The translations under genes were made by a program, and so were the position numbers. This document shows positions 13,872 to 21,347 of a stretch of DNA of 24,140 bases, one piece after another. This DNA is from a virus, in the IMG/VR virus record IMGVR_UViG_3300030329_000319, positions 1 through 24,140 of that record; one strand, 5' to 3'. The first letter of the stretch is position 1. Each line of letters starts with the position of its first letter. The notes beneath the pieces were generated by a model. It worked only from the letters and a program-made list of their open reading frames with translations. It had not been told where the DNA came from and ran no database searches.

Positions 13872-14501
13872 ATGGCTAATTCGACTTTTTCAGGTCCAGT
13901 ACGCTCAAAAGGCGGTTTTAATGTAATTAATGAAAGCAGCACTACTGGTGCTATTACAGAAACTGGCTTTTCAGTAAATTCAACTGGACAATTAATTTCA
14001 CTTGGTACAAGAAAAATTCAAACATTTGCTATAAGTTTGGCTAGTACAAACGCAGCAGACACAACTTATGCAGATGATGATGTTCTTGTAGAAATAGGTG
14101 AATTAAATACCGATCACCCAGATGATTTAGTAACAGCGACTAAATTCTTTATTCATAAAGTAGTGCTTGGCGTTACAACTGCGGCTGCTAGTGACGCTAA
14201 TTCATTAGCTAATTTACAATTAAGTGCAACTTCAGGTACAGCAACTAACGCTGCTATATCTTCAGGTACAGAGATTGTAGGTGCTGGTGTTGCGTCTTTT
14301 AACCCAAGAATTTCTGCTACTGATTCTGTTACTGAGATAGACATTGATCTTGATGCCACTGCTGGTACTTATCATGTGTTTGCACCTAATATAAGTGCAG
14401 CTATAGCAAGTAAATATCTGTATATGGGTGCAGGTTCTACTTGTGATACTGCTTTAACGGCTTTTAGAGGCACTCTTGAAATAGAGTATTCAGTTTATTA
14501 A
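13872..14501 (+). CDS. Beta-rich virion protein, probable decoration or head-fibre-like protein
   Basis: 209 residues from the ATG at 13872, chosen because AGGAGG at 13861-13866 precedes it by 5 nt; an upstream in-frame TTG at 13851 would place the ribosome site inside the gene. The start ANSTFSGPVRSKGGFNVI is a pattern I associate with marine phage virion proteins placed right after the capsid gene. The rest is Ser/Thr/Ala-rich beta sequence with very few charged residues, no cysteine before Cys196, and the end AFRGTLEIEYSVY. The protein is bracketed by its own promoter, leader hairpin and terminator, which suggests strong separate expression, as for a major structural protein. The exact role is not shown. 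Confidence 0.8.
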   Translation: MANSTFSGPVRSKGGFNVINESSTTGAITETGFSVNSTGQLISLGTRKIQTFAISLASTNAADTTYADDDVLVEIGELNTDHPDDLVTATKFFIHKVVLGVTTAAASDANSLANLQLSATSGTATNAAISSGTEIVGAGVASFNPRISATDSVTEIDIDLDATAGTYHVFAPNISAAIASKYLYMGAGSTCDTALTAFRGTLEIEYSVY

Positions 14502-14508
14502 TCATAGG

Positions 14509-14528
14509 GGGGGAGAAATCCCCCTTTT
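14509..14528 (+). terminator. Short intrinsic terminator or attenuator
   Basis: GGGGGA, GAAA tetraloop, TCCCCC (14519-14524), then TTTT. The stem is very G/C-rich but the T tract is short, so it may end only part of the transcripts and thereby make the upstream gene more abundant than those downstream. Confidence 0.65.
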
Positions 14529-14544
14529 AAATAAGGAGATATAA

Positions 14545-14949
14545 ATGGCTGATGCGGTAACAAGTCAAACGATACAAGATGGTGTTAAGAATGTTGTAAT
14601 GAAATTTACTAACATTAGTGATGGTACAGGAGAAAGTGCTGTTGCTAAAGTTGATGTGAGTGCATTAACTGCAGGACCAAATGGAGAAACTTGTACTGGA
14701 GTTACTATAGAAGAAATATGGTGGCAATGTATAGGTATGAAAGTCAGTCTTTTTTGGGATGCTACTTCTAATGTAATAATAATGCAATTAGGAGAAAACC
14801 AATCAGGACATCAGGATTTCAGAGATTTTGGTGGTTTAACAAATAATTCAGGAAGTGGCAAAACTGGTGATGTACTGTTTACAACAGTAGGTCATTCAAG
14901 TGCTGATACTTATAGTATAATTTTATCTATGCGTAAAAATTACGGATAA
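14545..14949 (+). CDS. Conserved-type virion protein (function unknown)
   Basis: 134 residues with AAGGAGATAT at 14533-14542 just before the ATG. The opening ADAVTSQTIQDGVKNVVMKF, TNISDGTGESAVAKVDVSAL, the aromatic EEIWWQCIGMKVSLFWDA and GKTGDVLFTTVGHSSADTY are a pattern found in many marine podo- and myovirus virion proteins, from memory of the family. It is predicted all-beta with no enzymatic motif. The location between head and neck genes agrees with a minor structural component. Confidence 0.85.
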   Translation: MADAVTSQTIQDGVKNVVMKFTNISDGTGESAVAKVDVSALTAGPNGETCTGVTIEEIWWQCIGMKVSLFWDATSNVIIMQLGENQSGHQDFRDFGGLTNNSGSGKTGDVLFTTVGHSSADTYSIILSMRKNYG

Positions 14950-14953
14950 TTAA

Positions 14954-15049
14954 TTGGCTATTAGCAGGTCACAACTTAGTAAGCAAATATCTAAACCTCC
15001 AAAAAAAAAGAGGAAAAAAAAAGTAATCAGTAAGAAAAAGCGGAGATAA
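14954..15049 (+). CDS. 31-residue Lys/Arg-rich protein
   Basis: Reads from TTG at 14954: MAISRSQLSKQISKPPKKK followed by runs of Lys and Arg to KKKRR. It fills the gap between two supported genes and ends 3 nt before the next ATG. The start repeats the capsid protein's opening (MAISRAQLAKEL), and short proteins with this opening and a basic tail occur in other marine phages as far as I recall. Against it are the non-ATG start, weak ribosome site and A-rich composition: two A9 tracts at 15001-15022 could also be a mere linker. A small DNA-neutralising or capsid-associated peptide is possible. Confidence 0.55.
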   Translation: MAISRSQLSKQISKPPKKKRKKKVISKKKRR

Positions 15050-15052
15050 AAA

Positions 15053-15721
15053 ATGGCAACTTCTGCATCAACAAATTTTGAATTAGATGTATCTGATTAT
15101 ATAGAAGAAGCTTATGAGCGTTGTGGGATAGAAACCAGAACAGGTTATGACTTAAAAAGTGCTAAAAGAAGTTTAAATCTTATGCTTGTAGAGTGGGCAA
15201 ATAGAGGTTTAAATCAATGGACAATAGCACAAAGGACACAGACTGTTACATCTAGTGATGGTGAATATTCTCTTGGAACAGATGTTATAGATGTTTTGTC
15301 TATTTCTGTTTTAAGAAGTTCTACTTATTATCCATTAGAAAGAATAAGCCGTGATGCTTATTTAGCTATTCCGAACAAATCTCAAACAGGAAGGCCAACA
15401 CAATTCTTTTTAGATAGGCAATTAACACCTAATTTAAAAATATGGCCTTTACCTGAAAATAGTACAGATACTTTATATTATGACGCATTAACACGAATGG
15501 ATGATGCAGATTCATATACAAATACTTTGGAAATACCTTTTCGTTTTTATCCATGTTTAGCTGCTGGTTTGGCTTATTATATAGCAATAAAAAAAGCACC
15601 AGACAGAATACAACTTTTAAAAACTGCTTATGAAGAAGAATTTGAAAGAGCTATGGCAGAAGATAGAGATAGGTCTTCTTTTAATGTATCACCACAATTA
15701 GGATTTTATAACATTGTCTAG
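15053..15721 (+). CDS. Head-to-tail adaptor / P22 gp4-like neck protein
   Basis: 222 residues. The N-terminal helical part VSDYIEEAYERCGIETRTGY, then SAKRSLNLMLVEWANRGLNQ is the pattern of tail accessory factors of the P22 gp4 group that bind under the portal and keep packaged DNA in. A beta part follows (YSLGTDVIDVLSISVLRSS, YPLERISRDAYLAIPNKSQ, GRPTQFFLDRQLTPNLKIWP), and the C-terminus is helical. It starts 3 nt after the tiny basic gene and overlaps the next by 8 nt. Neck role is well supported by pattern and neighbours; the exact position in the neck is inference. Confidence 0.85.
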   Translation: MATSASTNFELDVSDYIEEAYERCGIETRTGYDLKSAKRSLNLMLVEWANRGLNQWTIAQRTQTVTSSDGEYSLGTDVIDVLSISVLRSSTYYPLERISRDAYLAIPNKSQTGRPTQFFLDRQLTPNLKIWPLPENSTDTLYYDALTRMDDADSYTNTLEIPFRFYPCLAAGLAYYIAIKKAPDRIQLLKTAYEEEFERAMAEDRDRSSFNVSPQLGFYNIV

Positions 15722-16034
15722 GTTTGCTACAGGAAAACACGCTTATGGTATATCAGATCGTTCTGGATTTCGATACAGAATGAAGGATATGCGTAAAGAG
15801 TGGAATGGTTCTTTAGTTGGAAAAGACGAATATGAGTCTAAACACCCACAATTAACGCCTAGATTAAGGGTTGTAGATGCACAAGCATTAAAAAATGCAA
15901 GACCTAATACTGACGTAGAAACTTCAGGTTTTGTAGTATATACAAATATTGGAGATGGAATTTTAGGAAAATTGTTAACTTCTGATTTAGAAGCAACAAC
16001 GGCATTAGGAACAGTAACGGTGACAACATCATGA
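15714..16034 (+). CDS. Small conserved-type structural protein of the neck region
   Basis: 106 residues from the TTG at 15714, which lies inside the preceding gene (8-nt overlap). The start RFATGKHAYGISDRSGFRYR, then MRKEWNGSLVGKDEYESKHPQL is a pattern frequent in phages next to the gp4-like gene, which supports the non-ATG start. Basic N-terminal half, Thr/Val-rich C-terminal half. Possibly a minor neck or tail component. No metal or nucleotide motif. Confidence 0.82.
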   Translation: MSRFATGKHAYGISDRSGFRYRMKDMRKEWNGSLVGKDEYESKHPQLTPRLRVVDAQALKNARPNTDVETSGFVVYTNIGDGILGKLLTSDLEATTALGTVTVTTS

Positions 16035-16678
16035 GTTTTACATACGCAACTTTAAAAACAGCAATACAAAATTACACAGATAATACAGAAACAACCTTTG
16101 TAGCGACCCTAGATACTTTTATAAAAACTGTTGAAGATCGTATTTTAACATCTGTAGATTTAGAATATTTTAGAAAGAACGCTACTGCTTCTATGACATC
16201 AAGTAATCAGTATCTTGCTGTTCCTTCTGATTTTTTATCTTCTTTTAGTATGTCGATTGTAAATTCAAGTTCTAAAGAGTTTTTATTACAAAAAGATGTA
16301 AACTTTATTCAGGAATTTAATCCAAATTCTTCAACTACAGGCACACCACGTTATTATGCTCGTTTTGATAATAGTAATTTTATTGTAGCACCAACTCCAG
16401 ATGCGAATTATGTGACAGAGGTTCACTACTATTATAGACCTACGAGCTTAACTGCTGGAAGTGATAGTGGTACAACCTGGTTAAGTACAAATGCTCCAAA
16501 TGCTTTATTATATGGATGTTTAATGGAAGCTTATACTTTTATGAAGGGTGAACAAGACGTAATGGCAATGTATGAAAAAAGATTTGCAGAAGCATTGTCT
16601 CGTTTAAAAGATTTTGGCGAAGCAAGAGAAAATGCTGATGCTTTTAGAAGAGGATTACCAGATAGGCCACGAACATGA
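16031..16678 (+). CDS. Phage adaptor protein (SU10-type)
   Basis: 215 residues, ATG overlapping the previous TGA (ATGA). N-terminal helices (TYATLKTAIQNYTDNTETTF, then DTFIKTVEDRILTSVDLEYF) are followed by a beta region with YLAVPSDFLSSFSMSIVNS and GTPRYYARFDNSNFIVAPTP, and a C-terminal helical part (ALLYGCLMEAYTFMKGEQDV, then MYEKRFAEALSRL). That is the layout of the adaptor that links the portal ring to the tail in SU10-like and related short-tailed phages. With the gp4-like gene at 15053 it forms the neck. The strong match of layout makes the assignment fairly secure. Confidence 0.86.
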   Translation: MSFTYATLKTAIQNYTDNTETTFVATLDTFIKTVEDRILTSVDLEYFRKNATASMTSSNQYLAVPSDFLSSFSMSIVNSSSKEFLLQKDVNFIQEFNPNSSTTGTPRYYARFDNSNFIVAPTPDANYVTEVHYYYRPTSLTAGSDSGTTWLSTNAPNALLYGCLMEAYTFMKGEQDVMAMYEKRFAEALSRLKDFGEARENADAFRRGLPDRPRT

Positions 16679-17388
16679 GGGTAGCAATAGTTGGACTAGG
16701 TGGAAGCTATGCAGATTACATAGCGGCTAGAATAAGATCAGAAAAATTTGATGAAGTTTGGGGTATTAATTGTATCGGTGCAATAATTCATGTGGACAAG
16801 ACGTTTATGATGGACCCTGTATCTCGTTTTTTAGATACGGATAATGCAGGATTGCAAACAGGCATAGCCAATGAATTTCTCAAAAATAACAAAAAACCTA
16901 TCTACACTTGCCAACTGGATAAAAGAGTCAAAAATCTCAAACTATATCCACTCGAAGAGGTCATTAAATCTACCAATCTTTGTTATTTTAACAACACTGT
17001 ACCTTATGCTATTGGTTATGCTATATATTGTAATGTCTCTTCCATTTGTCTTTATGGGATAGATTATACATATAAAGACAATATCTATATGGCAGAATCT
17101 GGCAGAGCTTGCACTGAATTTTGGTGTGCTACGGCTGTGTCAAAGGGTATAAAAGTAGAGGTTGCTCATAGGTCTGGTTTGTTAGATACGAATGTACCTG
17201 ATAGTGAGAAATTGTATGGGTATCACAGATTGGAAGACCCTTTAGTTCAACAATTTAACGAACAAGGGCTTTTAATTACAAAACAGTCTGAAATTGCTCC
17301 ACCAGAGCCTATAGACAATAAACCTATACTTTTTGGAAGACATGATATACAAAAACTAAACGGAGTTAATAATCATGTTTCAAATTAA
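16675..17388 (+). CDS. Rossmann-like protein, MptE/DUF115-type candidate (role unknown)
   Basis: 237 residues, ATG overlapping the adaptor stop (ATGA). The N-terminus RVAIVGLGGSYADYI (2-16) is a strand, Gly-rich loop and helix of nucleotide-binding type. Further motifs are FDEVWGINCIGA (25-36), FMMDPVSRFLDTD (44-56), NTVPYAIGYAIYCN (107-120), ICLYGIDYTY (124-133) and ESGRACTEFWCATAVSKGIKVEVA (broken here at 141-164). This resembles the Rossmann fold of DUF115/MptE-like proteins, which includes sugar-transfer-related and pterin pyrophosphokinase enzymes. The last 45 residues look disordered. It lies in the middle of virion genes with no gap, so it is made with the structural proteins. It could modify a virion glycan or be a moonlighting structural subunit; neither is shown. 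No signal peptide. Confidence 0.85.
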   Translation: MRVAIVGLGGSYADYIAARIRSEKFDEVWGINCIGAIIHVDKTFMMDPVSRFLDTDNAGLQTGIANEFLKNNKKPIYTCQLDKRVKNLKLYPLEEVIKSTNLCYFNNTVPYAIGYAIYCNVSSICLYGIDYTYKDNIYMAESGRACTEFWCATAVSKGIKVEVAHRSGLLDTNVPDSEKLYGYHRLEDPLVQQFNEQGLLITKQSEIAPPEPIDNKPILFGRHDIQKLNGVNNHVSN

Positions 17389-17662
17389 TGCAGCAGAGAT
17401 AGGCAGCGTAAAGATAAATACCTCTCAAAATGGGGGTTTTTCCAGTGACCAGATTGCTGATATGGCTACGGATAAGATAGTATATGTAGCAGATAATGCT
17501 CCTCCTGCTATACAAGAACAAGCTCGTGTCTTTGCAGATCGTGTAAGAAATCTTCTTAGAGGATATGTTGATTTGGCAAAAAGAGAAGAACGTGCTACAA
17601 TTATTCAAGTAATTGAACAAACTGGTAACAAAGAATTAGCAAATATCATAAGGAGGCTATAA
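17375..17662 (+). CDS. Small conserved-type helical phage protein
   Basis: 95 residues, starting 14 nt inside the preceding gene. A short beta start (FQINAAEIGSVKIN) is followed by helices with the recurring pattern FSSDQIADMATDKI, then NAPPAIQEQARVFADRVRNL and KREERATIIQVIEQTGNKEL. Small proteins with this APPAI-x-xQA pattern stand next to tail genes in many marine phages, as far as I can recall. No assigned function; a tail assembly factor or minor structural protein is likely from place. Confidence 0.84.
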   Translation: MFQINAAEIGSVKINTSQNGGFSSDQIADMATDKIVYVADNAPPAIQEQARVFADRVRNLLRGYVDLAKREERATIIQVIEQTGNKELANIIRRL

Positions 17663-18114
17663 TGGCGATTACTCAAGCAATGTGTACATCTTTTAAGCAA
17701 GAATTGATGTTAGGCACACATAATTTTGCGACAAACGGCAATTCTTTTAAACTTGCCTTGTACGCAGAAGGTGGAGGAGGTAAATCTTCTACTACGGCTA
17801 CTTTAGGAGCCGCAACGACTGCATACACCACAACTGGAGAAGTGGCTAATAGTGGTTCTTATACTGCTGGTGGAGGAGCATTAACAAATGTTGCACCTAC
17901 TACTTCAAGTACTACTGCTCTTACTGATTTTGCAGACATAAGTTTTACAACGGCTACAATTACTGCAATGGGTGCGTTAATATATAACGATACTAACAGT
18001 GATAAGGCAGTAGCGGTTTTAGACTTTACAAGTAACAAAACTTCTACTTCTGGTACATTTACGGTAACATTTCCAACTGCGGATGCTTCTAATGCTATAA
18101 TACGGATTGCGTAA
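17662..18114 (+). CDS. Conserved-type beta-rich tail/virion protein
   Basis: 150 residues, ATG overlapping the previous TAA; AGGAGG lies 9 nt upstream. AITQAMCTSFKQELMLGTHN, then FKLALYAEGGGGKSSTTATL, and further Thr/Ala/Gly-rich strands to the end FPTADASNAIIRIA. This pattern is very frequent directly before tail fibre genes in marine phages. Almost no charged residues in the C-terminal two thirds, typical of trimeric beta proteins or fibre bases. Probably a fibre base or tail tip component. Confidence 0.84.
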   Translation: MAITQAMCTSFKQELMLGTHNFATNGNSFKLALYAEGGGGKSSTTATLGAATTAYTTTGEVANSGSYTAGGGALTNVAPTTSSTTALTDFADISFTTATITAMGALIYNDTNSDKAVAVLDFTSNKTSTSGTFTVTFPTADASNAIIRIA

Positions 18115-19649
18115 TGGCTCATGTCGTTGCTGATCGTGTAAGAGAAACTACTACTACAACTGGCACAGGAACGTACACCCTTGCTGGAGCAGTAACTGGT
18201 TTTGAAACATTTGGCTCTATCGGCAATAGCAACACAACATATTATTGTTGTACTGACGGAACTGATTTTGAAGTTGGTGTAGGAACGTATACTTCTAGCG
18301 GTACGACTTTAGCTAGGACAACAATATTACAGTCTAGTAATAGCGATAGTGCGGTTAACTGGAGTAGTGGTACTAGGCAGATATTCTGTACGCTTCCTGC
18401 GGAAAAATCGGTTGTTTTAGATAGTAGTGGTGATTTAACTTTAACAGGTGATACCTATAATATAGTTTGGGATAAATCAGCTAGTCAGTTAGAGTTTCCC
18501 AACAATGCCAAACTTGCATTTGGTAATGCTGATGATTTTACCATCCACCATGACGGCAGTAATAGTATTATAAGAGATACTACTGGGCATAATCTTTGGG
18601 TTCAAACAGATGGGCATATATATTTATCAAAGAAAAATGCCGCTGAATATTATGCTGTATTTTATGACGATGCTGGAGTTGCTTTATATTACGATAATTC
18701 AGTAAAGTTTGAAACTGCTTCTGACGGTATTAGTGTTACAGGTGACATCACAGCCAAAACTTCAGATGGAGCAATCCTTAAACTACAAACAAGTCATACT
18801 ACTGTAGACGATGGAGATGTATTAGGTGCAATAGAATTTTCTGCTCCTGATGAAGGTAGTGGTTCGGATGGTGATGCAAGATTACTTGCGGCTTCTATTT
18901 CAGCGGAAGCCGATGCAAATTTTGATGATACGGAAAATAAAACTGATTTAGTTATTAAACTAGGAAAATCTGAAGCGGCTGTAGAAAGAGCTAGGTTTGT
19001 ACATGAAGGTGGATTGCACCTTACAGGATATGACACTGATTCTAATCCTGACCCTTCCCTTTCTTTAAGGAGAGATACAGCAAGTCCTGCTGATGGTGAT
19101 TTTATTGGTAGTATATACTTTTATGGTAAAAATTCGGCAGGTAATTTTTTTACCTATGGAGCTATTTTAGCAGTATCTAATGATGTTACTGATGGCACAG
19201 AAGATGGTAAGTTAATATTTAGAGTTGGTGACGCAGGTAATGAGGCTTGGTCTGGTTATTCAAATAATCTAATAACATTAACTCCAGATACTATAGCTTT
19301 TGATGCTTCAAGCGGAACAACCTTTGGCGGTCACGATATATCTTCAGTAGGGGAGATTAGTGCGACAAGTTTAGATATTTCTGGTGACGTTGATGTTGAC
19401 GGCACATTAGAGGCTGATGCTATGACGCTTAACGGCACAGCTATAACAACAACGGCTACATTATCAACTGGTATATCAAATAATAATGTTCCTAAATTTA
19501 CTTCTGGTGTAGCAGATAATGATTTTCTTAGAGTAGATGGAACAGCCATAGAAGGTCGTAGTGCATCAGAAGTTTTATCGGATATTGGAGGCACAACTGC
19601 AACTGATGCGGCAAACGAAGCCACGGCTCTTGCGATAGCCCTTGGATAG
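18114..19649 (+). CDS. Tail fibre / receptor-binding protein
   Basis: 511 residues, ATG overlapping the previous stop. The N-terminal part (1-110) has the conserved attachment-type sequence AHVVADRVRETTTTTGTGTY, GFETFGSIGNSNTTYYC and RTTILQSSNSDSAVNWSSGT, ending IFCTLPAEKSVVLDSSGDLT. The shaft is made of repeated short beta units (LEFPNNAKLAFGNADDFTIH, DISGDVDVDGTLEADAMTL) typical of trimeric fibres. The end FLRVDGTAIEGRSASEVLSD is a motif common just before fibre chaperone or tip domains, but no S74-type peptidase domain follows; the gene ends soon after. The tip function may therefore be carried by the separate small genes downstream. Confidence 0.88.
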   Translation: MAHVVADRVRETTTTTGTGTYTLAGAVTGFETFGSIGNSNTTYYCCTDGTDFEVGVGTYTSSGTTLARTTILQSSNSDSAVNWSSGTRQIFCTLPAEKSVVLDSSGDLTLTGDTYNIVWDKSASQLEFPNNAKLAFGNADDFTIHHDGSNSIIRDTTGHNLWVQTDGHIYLSKKNAAEYYAVFYDDAGVALYYDNSVKFETASDGISVTGDITAKTSDGAILKLQTSHTTVDDGDVLGAIEFSAPDEGSGSDGDARLLAASISAEADANFDDTENKTDLVIKLGKSEAAVERARFVHEGGLHLTGYDTDSNPDPSLSLRRDTASPADGDFIGSIYFYGKNSAGNFFTYGAILAVSNDVTDGTEDGKLIFRVGDAGNEAWSGYSNNLITLTPDTIAFDASSGTTFGGHDISSVGEISATSLDISGDVDVDGTLEADAMTLNGTAITTTATLSTGISNNNVPKFTSGVADNDFLRVDGTAIEGRSASEVLSDIGGTTATDAANEATALAIALG

Positions 19650-19662
19650 TTAGGAGAAATAA

Positions 19663-20028
19663 ATGGCAAATACATTCAAAGTTGTGAGTTTTGCGGCTGA
19701 ACCAAACGCTAGTGGAACTCCGTATGTAATGTACACAGCCGCTAGTAGTACAACAACGATTGTTTTAGGTTTAATACTTAGCAATATACATACTTCACAA
19801 GTCACGGCTACCGTAAGGTTAGTAAGTGATACTGGTAGCAGAGGTGGATCAAATAATGTAACAAATGGTACAAGCATAATTGTTAAAGATGCACCAATAC
19901 CTGTTGGAGCCTCATTAGAATTGATGGCAGGTAATAAAGTGGTATTAGAAACAACCGATCAAATTACAATAGACTGTAGTGTAGCAGATAAACTTTCAGG
20001 TACACTCAGTATTATGGAAATAACCTAA
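19663..20028 (+). CDS. Small beta-rich tail-associated protein
   Basis: 121 residues with TAGGAGAA before the ATG. Starts ANTFKVVSFAAEPNASGTPY and continues with regular strands (TIVLGLILSNIHTSQVTATV) and the segment KDAPIPVGASLELMAGNKVV. This PIPVGASLELxxGNKVVL pattern is common in small proteins beside fibre genes and suggests a compact beta sandwich. Likely a fibre accessory or tip-associated structural protein. Confidence 0.83.
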   Translation: MANTFKVVSFAAEPNASGTPYVMYTAASSTTTIVLGLILSNIHTSQVTATVRLVSDTGSRGGSNNVTNGTSIIVKDAPIPVGASLELMAGNKVVLETTDQITIDCSVADKLSGTLSIMEIT

Positions 20029-20029
20029 C

Positions 20030-20482
20030 ATGGCTTATGTTGGCAATGAACCAAGTGCTAATTTTCAAACACCTCCTGCTGTAGTCCGTTTTAGTGGAGA
20101 TGGTTCCGATACGACTTTTGATTTAGGTAGAACTATAGGATCTGTACAAGAAATACTGGTATCAGTAGATGGTGTTGTACAAGATAGTGCCGCATATACT
20201 GTACCCGATGGTCAGACGCTTACCTTTACTGCGGCTCCGTCTAGTAACTCTGGTAATAATATATTTGTGTATTTTCTTGAACTTGCAGGTGAGTCAATAG
20301 CTCCTGCCGCAGAAAACAAAGGTAACTTTAAGCATGGTGGTATGTTTAGAACTAATGCACAAAGTATGACTATCAGTACAACTATTACAGCTACTGAAAA
20401 TGCAACCGCTACAGGTACATTAGGTATAGCATCAGGTGTGACGTTGACTATCGAAAGTGGTGGGAGGCTAGTGGTGCTATGA
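20030..20482 (+). CDS. Fibre N-domain protein, copy 1 (attachment domain)
   Basis: 150 residues. AYVGNEPSANFQTPPAVVRF, FSGDGSDTTFDLGRTIGSVQ, EILVSVDGVVQDSAAYTV and IFVYFLEL form the beta domain that many marine phages use at the N-terminus of fibres to bind the tail. The C-terminal half MTISTTITATENATATGTLG to GGRLVVL is a short beta-helical end. The stop overlaps the ATG of the first tip protein (20479), so the two are made together in a fixed pair. The same arrangement recurs at 23447/23908. Confidence 0.85.
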   Translation: MAYVGNEPSANFQTPPAVVRFSGDGSDTTFDLGRTIGSVQEILVSVDGVVQDSAAYTVPDGQTLTFTAAPSSNSGNNIFVYFLELAGESIAPAAENKGNFKHGGMFRTNAQSMTISTTITATENATATGTLGIASGVTLTIESGGRLVVL

Positions 20483-20928
20483 GTACGTTAAAAGTAGATG
20501 CAATAAATGCAACTGGTGGTACTACAGGGATGGCTCTTGCTAGTAATGGTATAGTAACTATTCAAGGTGAAGGCACAGCTACAACTAATCTACAACAGGG
20601 TTTAATTAAACAGTGGGTAAATTTAACTGCGGCAACTCCTGCGTATAAAGATACTTTTAATGCGTCTACGGTTACAGATACAGGTGTAGGCAGATATGCG
20701 TACCCTTTTACAAATCCTATGGGTAATGCAAACTATAGTGCTGTAGGGTGTGCTTCAACTAAAGGTAGTTCTAATTCTTACTCATTTATAGTAACAACAG
20801 GAGATTCAGCTAATACTTATGGGTTGCATAGCACCGCTTCTATTGCTTTTCATACATACGCATACAATGCTACTACTTTGGCAGACCCAGATACAACAAA
20901 TAGCATAGTATCAGGAGACTTAGCATGA
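20479..20928 (+). CDS. Fibre tip-like protein, paralogue A
   Basis: 149 residues. Shares with the next genes the core TTNLQQGLIKQWVNL, DTFNASTVTDTGVGRYAYPF and NPMGNANYSAV, plus the end SGDLA. The core xxDSFNxxxxTDxGxGxxxxxxTN is a recognised feature of fibre tips in marine phages. Predicted beta-rich with many Asn, Ser, Thr and Tyr, suited to surface binding. It overlaps its partner at 20030 and paralogue B by 4 nt each. Confidence 0.84.
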   Translation: MSTLKVDAINATGGTTGMALASNGIVTIQGEGTATTNLQQGLIKQWVNLTAATPAYKDTFNASTVTDTGVGRYAYPFTNPMGNANYSAVGCASTKGSSNSYSFIVTTGDSANTYGLHSTASIAFHTYAYNATTLADPDTTNSIVSGDLA

Positions 20929-21347
20929 GTACACTCTTACTAAACACACTAACAGGCAAAACCTCCGCAGGGTCTATCGTGGTGACAGGAGAAGGTGGTT
21001 CTACAACTACGAATATGCAACAGGGTCTATGTAAAGGTTGGGCATTAACAGACTTTGCGGCCGCACAAAATGATGATAGCTTTAATGTATCTGCTTACAC
21101 AGACTATGCGGCAGGGTATGGACAGTTAAGTTGGAATAACGATTTCAATAATGCAAATTATGCTGTTGCCCAAGCCTGTTCAGGTTCAGGCACTAACCCT
21201 AATTGTGTCCCAGGATCTAATGCCAACTCATCAAAGGGAGCAGGAACTATAAGAATAAATACTATGGATAGTTCTAATGCTACTCCATCAAGTGATATGA
21301 TTGATTATGCAGAGTTTGGCACAGTAGCTATGGGAGATTTAGCATAA
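20925..21347 (+). CDS. Fibre tip-like protein, paralogue B
   Basis: 140 residues. The core is STTTNMQQGLCKGWAL, DDSFNVSAYTDYAAGYGQLS and NDFNNANYAVAQ, with the end AMGDLA. Compared with paralogue A the N-terminal 40 residues and the core are related while the part after the NY motif (CSGSGTNPNCVPGSNANSS) is different, including two cysteines not shared with the others. That is the pattern expected of a conserved core with a variable receptor-facing end. Confidence 0.84.
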   Translation: MSTLLLNTLTGKTSAGSIVVTGEGGSTTTNMQQGLCKGWALTDFAAAQNDDSFNVSAYTDYAAGYGQLSWNNDFNNANYAVAQACSGSGTNPNCVPGSNANSSKGAGTIRINTMDSSNATPSSDMIDYAEFGTVAMGDLA

